From NCBI GenBank assembly GCA_030704615.1, contig CM060733.1:24922001-24986000 (forward strand): DNA of 64,000 nucleotides, written 5' to 3'. Under the pieces are notes generated by a model, which did not search any database, was not told the origin of the DNA, and saw nothing but the letters and a program-made list of their open reading frames with translations. Positions within the stretch are counted from its first letter, which is position 1, and each line of letters starts with the position of its first letter. The DNA comes from Takakia lepidozioides. Lineage: Eukaryota > Streptophyta > Takakiopsida > Takakiales > Takakiaceae. Of this stretch, positions 44,041 through 56,200 are shown piece after piece. A program made the position numbers and the translations under genes.

Positions 44041-44787
44041 ATAACTTGACACCCCACGCAAAGTTGGAGATTGCAGCAGCCCTGTCCTCCCTATATCCAC
44101 CACTCCAGCTCCCCTCACACGCAGATGGTGTAAACGAGCTAGGAAAGTCGGCAAACCGTTGTGACATTGGATACAATTGGCTACAGAAAGTATTATTTAT
44201 TAATTGTCTACCTTTCTGCGTTGATTTTTGTGGTCCTTTGCTTCCCACAACTGTGTCTTATTCTTCTTACAGGCAGCACATTTCCGACCGTCAGTGCACG
44301 TTCTCTGCTTTGTTTTGCAAGTTCGCTTCAGTCCCTCTTTCCTACCCCTAGTCAGCCCTTCACTACATTGGGGTTTGCTATTTCAGGATGTCTCTTCCTT
44401 CTCTCTAATGTTTTCGATTCAAGGGCATGTTGTTCAACATGATGGCAGCCAATGGGATCCCCGTTGCCCCACAATCTACTTACACTCACTTCACAGTGCC
44501 ACATTACTGTTCCGTTTCCTTGCTTACATGTATTGTGCAGTGACATAATGCCCAATACTGAAGACTAGGATTGTTTCAACAAGTATATGTTGACAAGCAC
44601 TGGTAACTAGGGTATTGCAATGTAGCTCCCTGCATGCAACACATGCCTACATTGCATATACAAGCAAGCCAGGAATTGCATGTAAAGGAAATTGGTAACA
44701 CCCCGCACATACCATTCCATGCAATAATCGTAAATGGGCACAATGCACACCCCAGTGCAATCAATCTTCCTCGCAATCACATGAATG
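44041..44787. other. Intergenic, nothing recognised
   Basis: Several short open frames on the plus strand (44046-44548) overlap each other in different phases and have no domain. Confidence 0.35.
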
Positions 44788-45339
44788 TTATTGTGCTGGT
44801 GCCAGTGTGGCAATTGGTCTCTCAGCAATGATATTGAATATAATTCGTGCCAAGCACCTGTGCTCTACACGCCACGAGGTCCAGTGTGTTGCACAATGGT
44901 GAATCAACGAAGTGTAGGGTTCTCTATGCGTGCCATTCGGATTTCCATAGTGATACATACACAGAGGGCACCTGATATCAGGCTCGGAAATAAACTCCAC
45001 AACGGCATCATGGTTGTCTATAATGCGCACCAACCGTGATTGCACCAACATACAAAATTCGGGACGTTGTGGTCCATACATTTCCATGTCTATGGCACAA
45101 TGTTTGAACACATGGGCCTCTACATCCCCCATCTCTCTTTGCCGTTGTCTTTCATTCAAACACATGAAAAGATTGAATATGCTGATGTTTCTCTTCTCCT
45201 CGTATACCTGCTCTCCCCCATCTTCACCGAAGCCTGTGCACTTCCCTACAGCAATGGTGCCCGTCAACCAAAAATAAAATAACTGTTCAAATGTCCTTTC
45301 ATACTTCGGGCCCAATTTATACCCAACCCTATCTCCCAA
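44788..45339 (-). CDS. Hypothetical ORF, 183 codons
   Basis: Open from ATG 45339 (MGDRVGYKLGPKYERTFEQL) to 44788. It includes a CxxC pair (DIRCPLCMYHYGN) and His/Cys residues downstream (LIHHCATHW) that could form a zinc site. The region resembles exonised or element-derived coding DNA rather than a complete gene. No family is recognised and no splice partners were confirmed. Confidence 0.3.
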   Translation of the reverse strand: MGDRVGYKLGPKYERTFEQLFYFWLTGTIAVGKCTGFGEDGGEQVYEEKRNISIFNLFMCLNERQRQREMGDVEAHVFKHCAIDMEMYGPQRPEFCMLVQSRLVRIIDNHDAVVEFISEPDIRCPLCMYHYGNPNGTHREPYTSLIHHCATHWTSWRVEHRCLARIIFNIIAERPIATLAPAQ

Positions 45340-46265
45340 GGAATATACACTTCTTCTACTTCATCCACTTATGTGTTCTGATTTCAGGGTGCACAAATGC
45401 AAGCCTGCCTTGCCAGCATCATGGGAGCTGCAAAATCATTCCTCTGAATTTACATACTTCCCATGTGACCTGTATGTAGAAGGGTAAGTGACACATAAGA
45501 AACGTCCCTTCCCTTCTGCTAATTGCTTTAGGCCAATTGAATGTAATCTTGAAGGTATCACCCCAGGTAAGGAAGATTACGAAAGCAAACAATATTATGC
45601 ATAAATGCCTATTGGTTTCATATGCATTTAATTAAATCTCAGCAAGTTCTGTGTGAACATATGGATGACTGTGGATTGAAGGGTGCCTTTACCAACTGTC
45701 AGGTACCCTTCATAATTGAATTTCACTTCACCCACAGCCCTCTTGAAGCTGGGGGACAAACACATGCAATCAAACCACACCATGCTTGCTTCAGCAGCAT
45801 TTGTTCAGATCTTCAGCATGGAACATGCACATTTGCATGCAACCCCTTATGCACTTCTGGTGCAAAGAGGCAGTACTGAACGACCAAGCAGTTCCTCTAG
45901 TTCAGCAATACTTATGAACTGCCCCAAAACTCCAGCCTCAGTTTTTGAAAGAGCAAACATGCACTCAATTGGATCCCCACCTTAAGCCGCCGACCGTGTC
46001 TTCTATGAAGCATTATCAATTACTTCTCAGATTTTGGCGTGGACAATCCTGCCCCACCTACAAGCAAAGCTGAGAGGGCTGGACTGACTCTAAGAGCACC
46101 CAAGTCCTGCACCAGCTCATCCATGGCAGAAGTCTCATCGATGTCGGTTTTGTCAATAAAAAAAAGCAGTAGTGGGAGTGAGCCCCAACGACCAACTAAC
46201 ACTATGCTCTCCTCTCTCAACCCTATACTGCTTCTTTAGTCGCACTGTAAAGCTACCCTTCACCA
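45340..46265. other. Intergenic with possible exon scraps on the minus strand
   Basis: Minus-strand scraps such as DPIECMFALSKTEAGVLGQF (about 45925-45985) and FIDKTDIDETSAMDELVQDL (about 46095-46165) look protein-like but could not be joined into a gene. Confidence 0.25.
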
Positions 46266-46781
46266 TCACGTTAGTTTTATACCAGCGAGGGTCTTCTTCA
46301 GGTCCACAATGGGGACCTTGGATAGAAACCCGGTCTCGTCTGCCTCCACAATGCTGAAGATCTTTTGAGGACTCCGCAGATTCACCTCCAACCACAAGTA
46401 CTCCCCAGAAATCCGAGCCTTCGTGGTTGTGTCCACATAAAATCCTTTTGCCTGTGCAGCACATGCAATCACATCCCAAATACACAAAGGAACCCCATAG
46501 TAACATATTGCATAGCATATGACTTTGGGGCATTTGCTTGGTACAACAACACCCACACAACTGGTCTTTCTCCATGCTGGAACCAAACAAAATGTTTGCA
46601 ACGACAGTGCGTGTCCCTGCCAATCGCGGTTGCAGCACATCCGAGATATCGCGGGGATCTTCAATGGCAACTTCAATAAGACTGCCATTCGTACCTGAAT
46701 AGTATGCCATGACCTGAGTTCGTAATGAAAAACAGCCCAAAGGAAGTTGGAAACCCCGGTTCCAAAAACAAACGCCCTCAA
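46266..46781 (-). pseudogene. DUF4283/LINE ORF1-like remnant
   Basis: A minus frame of 171 codons has GVPLCIWDVIACAAQAKGFY, VDTTTKARISGEYLWLEVNL and a terminal KIFSIVEADETGF block. The order 'lP...W......A..iG....D..T......R..VEv.l....P..i' resembles the middle of plant LINE/gag-like DUF4283 proteins. No zinc knuckle follows, and a second overlapping frame (46153-46740) is also open. Weak match. Confidence 0.3.
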
Positions 46782-47926
46782 ATGTGTCTGCCTTTGCCCA
46801 AACTTAAGTGCGAGTGTGTTTTTTCAGTTGCGACTTAAGCTGCGATTGAACATATGCCAGTTCAAATGCGGTCTGCAGGTCACCAACGACTAGAGCTGCG
46901 AAACCGCAACCCTGCTACACTGCCACCCTCGGCCCAGACCGATTGGGAAAGCATTCATCAACATTCCGAAAGCAAAATCTTCATGATGACACTTAACCAA
47001 CCCTGGTCTCAAACGAGTGAGGTTCACCTCCACTGTATACTGCCTCCTTGAAAAACAATGAAGATATACATTACTGATTTTGAGAACTGAAGAAACTAAA
47101 CATATGCCGCTTCCCATGTTTCACTGTTTTTTGGGGCTTTCAGGCATATGGTCACATAAGCAGTTGTTCCGAGTGCAAGAGTCGGAATATTATCGGATGG
47201 CGCAAAGGCTATAACCTATGCAGCCTTAAGAAAGGAAGAGGAGGAAAATGCAACCTCACTTTCTCAAACATCACAAACATTCAGTTCATGAAATGCACTC
47301 AATTCCGATTCTCACCGGCGGCAGCAACTGGATTCCGTTTCGCAACAAAGATCAACCTCGTCGATTGCCGCTCCACATGAAGGCGAAGCAACCAAGCTCC
47401 ATATGACACATTTTCTCCACAATACTCGTGTAAACAAACACTGCATCATCACAACAGGGACCGTAAGAAGATGAACTTGCAATTGAGCAGAGTACACAAT
47501 GATCTGCAACGGTTCTGTGGACATACCAACGCCATCAGCGTAGCTACGGCGTGAGCCCAGCCCCGTGAGCCTGGGAGCTGAGCTCACGTTGTAGCTGCAA
47601 AGCGTGAGTGGCACAAATTTGCTGGAGAAGCAGGTCCTATAGGCGAGGATTGCAAGAAGAGGGCCTATTACCATGGACAAAACAAACGGGGCCACCATGC
47701 ACCATGTCTACAATGCCTGCACAAAAATAGTAATATGAAAATATGGCAGAATAGAGCTCAGAATGATTGACACACTCTATTTCAATTCACAGATAGACGC
47801 TTACAATGAATGGCATGTGCATTTGCCCTGGTTCCGTGAACGAAATGTATGTGTTTGTCCTAAATGCAAAGTCTTCACACGGTAACCTTGAAACCAGCAT
47901 GGGAAGTGGGCATGGCTCGTATGTGT
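46782..47926. other. Intergenic, nothing recognised
   Basis: A minus frame at 47312-47698 is open but has no domain. A small GTGAGCC/GGCTCAC inverted arrangement at 47540-47600 recurs in similar form at 58070-58130. Confidence 0.3.
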
Positions 47927-50900
47927 TCAAAGAGAATTTGGCGAAGCCCTACGTGAGGTGTCCCGCTGCAGAAGGGTGATGACTTCTCCGTAGCCTAGTG
48001 TGGCTTGGTGAATGAATTGGTCTCTCTTACCGTCGCAACACATAATTACAAGGTATATGTAATATTGATGCTTGTAGGGGACCCACTTCCCTCTCATGCC
48101 GAGAGCGCCCTCACGCATCGTTACAAAATCCGGACAAGTGCAAGTAGGGAAATTCCCCACGGTAACCTGATATTCTTTGCCATGAAGAACTGAGCCAATA
48201 GACAGCACTGTGTAAATCCGTCCATACCCCGGGGCAGGGACTTCGGTGATACGAGCCACCCGAGCCTGCAAAATTCTAGCCGATTCCATCTTGCATTCGT
48301 GATCTGCACCCGAAGCGACACGGCGCACTGTTTTTCCATCTCTTTTTGTTGGGTGGGAGTCGGCACCGGGTGGAGGCATTGCCGGAGCTTGTGGCACATC
48401 TGTGCCGACAGTGCACAAGGGCACCACTCGGGATCGTGCAAGACAAAACCCTCCCTCCTCCAGCATGCTTATCTCGGTTGTTGACAGCGACGTCCCAAGT
48501 TTCACAGGCCAAATTGCGGGGGGAGGGGGTTTCATTATCACCGAAGGACGAACTGTTCCCTTGACGCATCGTGCCATATCGTCTGGGCAAAACCAGAACT
48601 TGTGGTCCTTTGACTCCCCACTATGATAAGGTCGGAACAACCCTGTGAATGTTGGATTGGAGTCCCCCTGGAGCCTTTGCATATTTTTGATTTGCATTTC
48701 TTGAAAGAGGGGGTCCGAATTGCCATGCAAGCAACTCTAGATCCTGGTGGGGTGCGTTCTATATGCCACTCACTATCAATGCAATCAGATTCTTGCACCA
48801 TGGCCACCACCTCCTCCAATGGGATTCCTGCTGCTGTGCTTGCATGTTCTGCACCTGCTCCACAGGAGGAGGACCCACCTGGGAAGGGGCCGGCACAGGA
48901 CTTAGTCTGCACTGGAGACACCTTTGGCACAGAGAAATTGACCCTGTCTGGGCGATGGGAATCTCCATCTGAACCTGGAAGAGTGTTCAATTTCCTTTTG
49001 CATGATCCAAATCTTTCCTCGCCTTCCAAATGAGGGAGCCTGGATTGCAAATGGGGAGCCTTCAGTGCACCTGTTCAGAGCTCTGGCCATCTTGGATGGG
49101 TCTCCAGACCTACTCGCAGCCCTTAGCATCAACAAAGTCAAACCGGGGCCCTTGCCTCCACCCCGTCCCATCAGAAAATTACGGTACCTGGTTTGTTGTG
49201 TGAGTGCCCGCACCATGTCATCAGCAGTGGCCACATACAAGTCACGACCTGCTTTGGTAGATTGCTGCATCCAGGCGTTATGAACAGTCTCCGCCAAATT
49301 ACAGGATGGCATGTCGGCCAAGTCCTCCAAGGACATTTCCTGCACGAGGCATTGCATGGAAATGTGAGGAAGGAAAGGAAATGGAAGAGGTTCTTCAAGC
49401 GACAATCCAAGAACCCCAAATGAAGAGGCATGTTGCAAAATTTCTGATTTTGGGATTCGAGAGGCTTACCGTCGTCATGAAAGCTCCCCACTGTCTGTAT
49501 CTGAAGTGCCAGAAAACCAACCAGTCCTCCAACTCCTTCAGGTGGATACCAGTAGCAGCACCAGAGGAGAACCACCAAGCCCGGATTGCTTGGTAAGTGC
49601 TCTCAGCTTTCCCATTGATTTGGCATTTTTGTACTTGAGACAGAGCCTTCTGTGCTCCAACTGAAGGTCAGGGCGAATGCAGCGCTTTGTATGACGTGCC
49701 AGAGATTGACTCCAATGGAAGAGGCATGTGCGCTCCCTATTTTCCATTGGGACCTTAGGATCCCCCGAACCAAACACGCGCCGCACTGCATTGAAATTTG
49801 CCTGTGCACTATCAGCCATGAAGCCCGCAAAATTTGTGTTCTGTATTCCGTTGCGCTGCATGACGGCCAGGAGCGAATTCCACATGAGCATCTGGGATTC
49901 AGTGTCCTCCGACTGCATATCACAAATTGCTATTGAGAGCACACGTTGGTACGCTGGATCATACACATGGCACGCCATGGTTGTCCAACCCTTCACCCGT
50001 TTGCAGTGATCAACATCAACCAACATTTAGCCAAATCTCCTCCAGGTTGCATTCGGCGGACAATGCTAACACCACTGCCTTCGCCCACTGCGGACATCTT
50101 GAACAAATAACCTTGGATGAGCCCTGGCCAGGGAAGATACTGTTTTGAATGAATTCATAGCGACTTCTCCGTTTGAGGTCCATAATGTTGTCCATGAATC
50201 CAGCATTGCTGTGTGCCGACTCTGAGTGCATTCACCTGGTTTCGAATATTGGGAGAGCTCAACACGGAGAAATGGTCCATCACTGCATCAAGCGAATCTG
50301 CATCCAGCATGGCTGTGTCGAATCCCCTTCACCCAATATGTTTTTTCCAGGAAAGCCTTGCTAGCTGCAAGCGCTATAGCAGAAGGTGTTGCAGAAGGGG
50401 CATTGTGGAACTCCTGCTTCAGCAGATTTCTAGCGATGTCCACGCTATCCCTGCAACTTCCTTTGGACACAGGATGCTCGTGTGCACCCATATGAATGCA
50501 GGCACGAGTCATTGTCTTGCACCGGTGTGCCACCTGGTACATACGAGCGTGGCACACAGAAACACAGGACGGGGAAAGTTTGCAGAACCTGCACACAAAA
50601 GTATTGGTCTTGGGAGGGGCAAGTCCTGGGGTGAAAGGATTCAGGGCACACCTTCCCACTCACTCTTCGTTTGGTTGAGCGCTGTTTCTCAGGCGAGGGC
50701 AAGATATATTCAGGCACTTGCAATGCCCAACGCAAACCGACCTTCGAAATTTCAATCCAATGTCGTTGTGGATGTTTGACGTTTTTGTCCTGCACCAAGG
50801 GTGTCCGTCATGTTTTTGTCCATGCCCTGCAGAAGCCCAGCCAGTCCATTGGAAGACGTGGGAGGGTTGAGCTCAAACAAGATGTCCCCATCAAACTCTG

Positions 50901-51361
50901 CTGGCACGTATTGAACCCGTGCACACGAAGGGACTCCCAATCAACAAAACGCAGCTCGCTCTTGCACCCAGGCACCCCTGCGAGGGCTTTCAATTTTGGA
51001 ATGACATATTTTGCAATTCGGATTCATCCAAGAATGGAGTCTGCACTGGCGGAGGAATCTCAGAAACATCCTCCGAGGACGAGTCTGAAAGAGTCACGAA
51101 TGTAGTGGATGTGCTCACCTCTTGTTTCACATGAACTGTGCCCTTTTGCTGCACGACCGATGCTGCAGTTCCAGGGGTAATGACTGATCCTGCTGATTGT
51201 CTTCTCTCTTTTCCAAGGACACGGTATGTGCCTGGAAGGACTCTCCACTTCCTTCCCACACTCGCAACCAATGGTTTCTCCAAATGTCCAGAATCCAAAT
51301 TCCCATCCTCGTCATACACCTCCTTTTGAACAAGCAGAGAACCCAATTCCAGTGGGAACAC
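47927..51361 (-). mobile_element. MULE-like transposase gene with SWIM zinc finger (decayed)
   Basis: MULE transposases cut and paste DNA with an RNase-H-like DDE core. On the minus strand, an N-terminal part (51361-50990, Ser/Val-rich) is followed by a Cys/His-rich region (NTFVCRFCKLSP ... RACIHMGAHEHPVSKGSCRD, about 50440-50610). The catalytic-core half is at 50026-49538 (LVDVDHCKRVKGWTTMACHV with the first Asp; FAGFMADSAQANFNAVRRVF with the second; then CLFHWSQSLARHTKR). After a one-base slip near 49580 it continues (AWWFSSGAATGIHLKELEDW) to a GT-AG intron (49340-49469). EMSLEDLADMPSC and RYRNFLMGRGGGKGP follow. The long frame 48730-47927 ends with the SWIM motif: TCTCPDF ... GKWVPYKHQYYIYL. 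The third SWIM Cys is Tyr (PYKH instead of PCKH). Terminal inverted repeats were not found. Confidence 0.7.
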
Positions 51362-52399
51362 TGTAACCAGCTCATCTCATGAACAACTGCAAACCATCGT
51401 CATCTGCAGTGGCAGTAAGTGGAAGACTACCTGCATTGGAATGAAATCGTGCTAGTCTATCTCTGTCCTTGGACATGTTTTCCTACGCTGACCAAAACTT
51501 TCGATTCACAACGGAATCCCCATTTGATAGCCGCAATTCTGGAAAGGGGATCCACACAAAAAAAATTGAGGTCAACAAGGGTAGCAGTAACCCAAAGGCT
51601 GCGGTCGATGCATCAGAAGGATGCAAGAATGACATGCACTGAACTTCGGAGATAACCACGCTGAGAGACACCAACTAGAAAAACTGTTTTCAAATAAAGA
51701 AGCCACAGAAGCCGTGCTGTTTTTGGATGAAAAACAAACCCTGAACATGACATGAACCATCCTTTATGGAAAGACGGCAACAACCCTGGAGAGCAGTAAA
51801 CAGGAAGACCCCGAATGTAATGAGGTCGTGCCGTGCCAGAAGAGCACAGCACAAAACACTGACACTCCAAGAGTCACCTCGCACGGATGTGTGCAACACA
51901 GATCATTTCCGACACAACCCTTTATACCGAATGACCCCATGGCGACGATGACGGCAAAATGCAAAGCACAGGGCAGGCAGTACGAAACACGTGGATGCAT
52001 ATGTGAAGCACAACATTTATGGCGAATCTGCAAGAACTGCTCCAAATTGAACTAGCATTAGATTTCTGCGGCACTTCCGAATTTGAAACCATTCCAGAAG
52101 GCCGCCATATATTGGCAGGCGGCGAAGTACATCTGACATATATCACAAGTACATGCAACGTATGCACATATTCTGGCACTTTATTCATGAATATACGAAA
52201 GACGCCGAAATGGATGAATTCCGTTCGCCACACAATAACAACACCCGCATCCAAATACGGGTTGCAATGTCCAATTTTGATTTTTGGTTACATGCAATAG
52301 CAACCCTGTGTTGCAAAACGTCAAACTGGAGAGCTCTAGAGGCATCGTGGGAGCCCTTGTTTCCAGCGGAGGAGGAAGAGAAGGAAATCATTGTACTTC
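51362..52399. other. Region between the MULE-like gene and the palindrome array
   Basis: About 1 kb, without a supported gene. Several overlapping open frames on both strands show no domains. Nothing else is seen. Confidence 0.35.
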
Positions 52400-53285
52400 A
52401 GGAGCTGGCGCACACTGTTTGAGTGCCCATCATTGCCTTTTTCATTTGAGAATGGGGCCACATAGGGCATGTCTCTGAGGACCCATGAACACTTATCTGG
52501 CAGCTCAAACAGTGTGCGTTGCCGCACACTATTTGAGCACACCTTGTCTTTGGTTTTCCCCTGTGAAATTCGGCAATACAGGGATGTCTGGGTGGTTCAA
52601 TCATCTCTTACATGGCAGCTCAAACAGTGTGCGTCAACGCACACTGTTTGAGCTGCCATGTCATTGCACTTGTCATCTGAAAATTGGCACATAGGGTTTG
52701 AATTTGAGGTTGAATCATCACTATCCTGGCAGCTCAAACAGTGTGCGTTGGCGCACACTGTTTGAGCTGCCCTTATCATTGCCTTTTTCATTTGAGAATG
52801 GGCCACATAGGGCATGTCTCTGAGGACCATGAACACTTATCTGGCAGCTCAAAACAGTGTGCGTTGCCGCACACTGTTTGAGCACACCTTGTCTTTGTTT
52901 TTCCCCTGTGAAATTCGGCAATACAGGGCATGTCTCGGAGGTTCAATCATCACTTCATGCAGCTCAAACAGTGTGCGTCAACGCACACTGTTTGAGCTCG
53001 CCATGTCATTGCACTTGTCATCTGAAAATTGGCCACATAGGGTTCGAATTTGAGGTTGAATCATCATATCCTGGCAGCTCAAACAGTGTGCGTTGGCGCA
53101 CACTGTTTGAGCTACCTTATCATTGCCTTTTTCATTTGAGAATGGGCCACATAGGGCATGTCTCTGAGGACGATAAACACTTATCTGGCAGCTCAAACAG
53201 TGTTCTTTTAACACTTACGGTTCAATGAACACTTACCTTGCACCTCAAACAGTGTGCGTCAACGCACACTGTTTGAGCTCACCTT
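52400..53285. repeat. Tandem array of 114-bp units, each with a 36-bp palindrome
   Basis: The palindrome has arms CTCAAACAGTGTGCG / CGCACACTGTTTGAG and a 4-6 base centre. Full copies lie at about 52503-52537, 52617-52654, 52731-52768, 52847-52883, 52961-52998, 53076-53113 and 53244-53277, with half copies at 52406-52423 and 53191-53203. Successive starts are 114-116 bp apart. Spacers are of three kinds (A: TTTTTCATTTGAGAATGGG; B: TTTCCCCTGTGAAATTCGGC; C: ACTTGTCATCTGAAAATTGG) repeated in the order A-B-C, so the true period is 343-345 bp. The three centres also follow the order: TTGC, TCAA, TTGG. The last interval is shortened. The array lies between the 5' ends of two divergently pointing genes. 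Confidence 0.97.
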
Positions 53286-53299
53286 TTCTACCACAGATG

Positions 53300-56200
53300 G
53301 CCTGTTTGCATGCTCAAACACCCTCGTCTAATGCCTCACTCTTATATCAATTTGAATGGACAACCCTGCAGGAGAAGATGCAAAGTGTGGCGGAGGAGAT
53401 CCCTTCGGGGCTAGGGAAGGATATCATTGTTGATGTTGACGATGAGTTCTATGAAAGCAAAGCCGCTGAGATGCTGGGGGGTCAGAAGGTAAACTCTCAG
53501 CTTGTGGTGCAAAGTATGCTTGCCCGGGTGGGAGGTTGAAGATTCCCCTGTGTAGGATGGTTTCCATGCCCGTCGTTCGACCACCCCTCATCAAGGACAT
53601 TCTCAAGCTAGAGGCCGAGTTTGTTCATGGGTATTTGGATGGATCCGCAGTGTTTTACGTTTGTACAAAGGATTCCACAGGCAATGAGCTCCTTGTGGAT
53701 GAGTCAATCGTGGACTCCTGGGATCCTATTTGGAGACAGGTGAACGAATCCTTCGAACTTCTTCTCTCCAGGAAACCTTCCACCCAGGCATTCTCGGGGA
53801 AGATGTTTCACGTTTGGGATGGGAACCACCGATTGCTTGCATGGATGGCTGTTATTGGGAGGCTGCACTCACAGGGGAAGAGTGGCATTACTCTGTTCGA
53901 TCGATGGTGCTGGATTGTGAGGGGAACATGATGGGTCTTCTGACGGCAATGAATGATGTGAACAGGTTGGTTTCTCATTCTACCTGTTCCACTTGCAGTT
54001 CCTTGGTTCTTTGATTAAAGTCCTTGAATTTCATTCTGACTTTCAGATATCATTCTGCAGAGGAACGGAGACATCGCATGTCAAAACGAGTCTGGTTCAC
54101 ACACTGTATAGGATACAAAGGATCGGGCAGATGCCCTTGACCAACTTCAAGACCATCTTTCAGCGGAGACGTACAAGAAGTGCGAAAGCTCCAAGACATC
54201 GGAAACGTGGTACTCGTTGACACGCGAGGCTTTCATGGAGTACATGTACACGGTGAGATACATCTTCCTTCATCTGCCCTTTCCATATTCCTGCTTCCAC
54301 ATGTTTGTTTCTGTTTGTTTCCCTTGCCCTTCGGTTCATGCAACTCTCGTGCATTCCCTTGCAGCAAGACATTGCAGATGCAGGGGAGCGTGGCAAACTG
54401 GAATACTACAGGTCAACCCCTGAGGAGAGAAGGACAGCAAAGGGGGTTGAGACTCACATCCAAAAAGAGATGACCGCTACAAGAAGGACTATAATGAGTG
54501 CTTTTGTGAAGCAGTTGAGAATTGCCGACCCATCATTCGGAGCGCAGTTTCTCTTGGAGATAAAAAACCATTATAACAAGCCAGGCAAGCCAGAGATGGC
54601 CCAGGAGAAGTTACACAGGTTGTCTACCGCCGTTGTGTCTTCAGAACAGAAGGTGAAGTGGCTACAGATATGGAACTCCGATCCCACAGTTAGGGATACA
54701 CACATGTTCCCAGGCCGGAGAAAGAGAAGAAGACCCAGCGTGTCATTCCAGTCAGTGACAATGTGCTGGACACATGGCTTCACAAGGCCACTTACTGGAG
54801 CCAGGTGTGATGTCCTTTCCTGTGTCACTTTCTTTTTCTCTTTTCCTGTCCTTCTCTTTCCATTGCCTCTCACATTCGCAGTGATTTTTTGGGTTCATTC
54901 TTGCATTTGAATTGTTTTGCAGTTGGAAGAAAGGGCACGGTCGGTTCTGCATACTCAGCTGGCTGACTATGCATCACTATGACAGCACCGAAGGTCTCCT
55001 TCGAAGCATACATGAGGAAATGGAGAGCCACAGTGTGGCACTCTTGTTTCTTTAGAGAGTTCAGCAAGGAGGGTGGCATCAGTCGAAACATGACCTTGAC
55101 CAGCAAGAAAAAGGAGAGGAAGCCTGGGAAACGATGCCTTTACAGGTGCACTCCCTGGGCAGTTCAGTTTACTTAGGTGTCCTGTGGTTGCAATGTACTG
55201 TGACGCATACAGTTTAAGGGGAATGTGATGGAAAAACTGAGAGACAATAATTGCATTGCATAATGAGGCTGTCTTTGTTCCTGCAGGTACATAAAGTTTG
55301 TTCTCATGGAAGAGAATTGTTTGGACAAACATCCAGATTTCGTGGACCTCTGGCTTGTCCCTGCTGGAAATCAGACTATGTTTACTACTGGGATCTTGCA
55401 TGACTGGGGCCCAGACCATCTATCTTCTTGTGGTTGGTATTTGGATTGCCCTCCTTCTGAGACCCCAGCTCCGGAGGTGTCTTTGAGGAGAGAGAATGAG
55501 CGAATTGCAGCCACTGCCGCAGCAGCCGACCTCGACATTCATGAGCGAAATTTGAGGACTCTTGCAGAGAAGGAGCCTCCCGCTCAGGATACCCGGGTAG
55601 AGGTAGAAAGGCAAAGGGGAAAGATGTTGCTGGTGTTGTGGGGAAAGGAAGGGGTAGAGGGAAGGTGGCACAAGGGCAGGGAAGTTGCAGATATTGGCCC
55701 AGTGGTGCATGTCCAGCAGACTCCACAGGGGATCCGTGAGAAAGAACAAGGGGGTGGTTGATCCCAAGGACCCGTACCATGCAGTGGAATCGAGGGTCAT
55801 TCGCCCTACCAGGTTGGAGATGGCAACGTCGGATTCCTTGATGGAGTCGAAGAAATCTGATTACAAGGCGAGCCATCACCAGTGTGGGAGAGGATTGTAC
55901 AGTTCCTCGGCACGGTGCGTGTTCTCTTTTGCATTTTCTCTGCAGTGGGCATGGATCGTTTCAATCCTCTTGAGTATTCCATTGTAATTTTGTTTGCAGG
56001 CTAAAATGACCAAATCCTGGGTGAACGGGAAGGAGAAGCAATATGCAGCCGAACTCATAATCTTGGACATCCCTGATGGGTTGGCAGTCCCGGATGTCCC
56101 TCCATCGGGTGCTTGTCCGGGTTGGAATGCTTTTGATGAGCGCTACTGGCGGTGGGTTTTCTCCTTTTGCAATTTTTTCCTGTCCGATGCAGGTGTTTTG

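Noticed and set aside
52400-53285. CRISPR array
   Set aside because: The repeats are palindromic and regularly spaced, but the spacers are themselves repeated (A-B-C cycle) and about 78 bp long. There are no cas genes and the DNA is eukaryotic.
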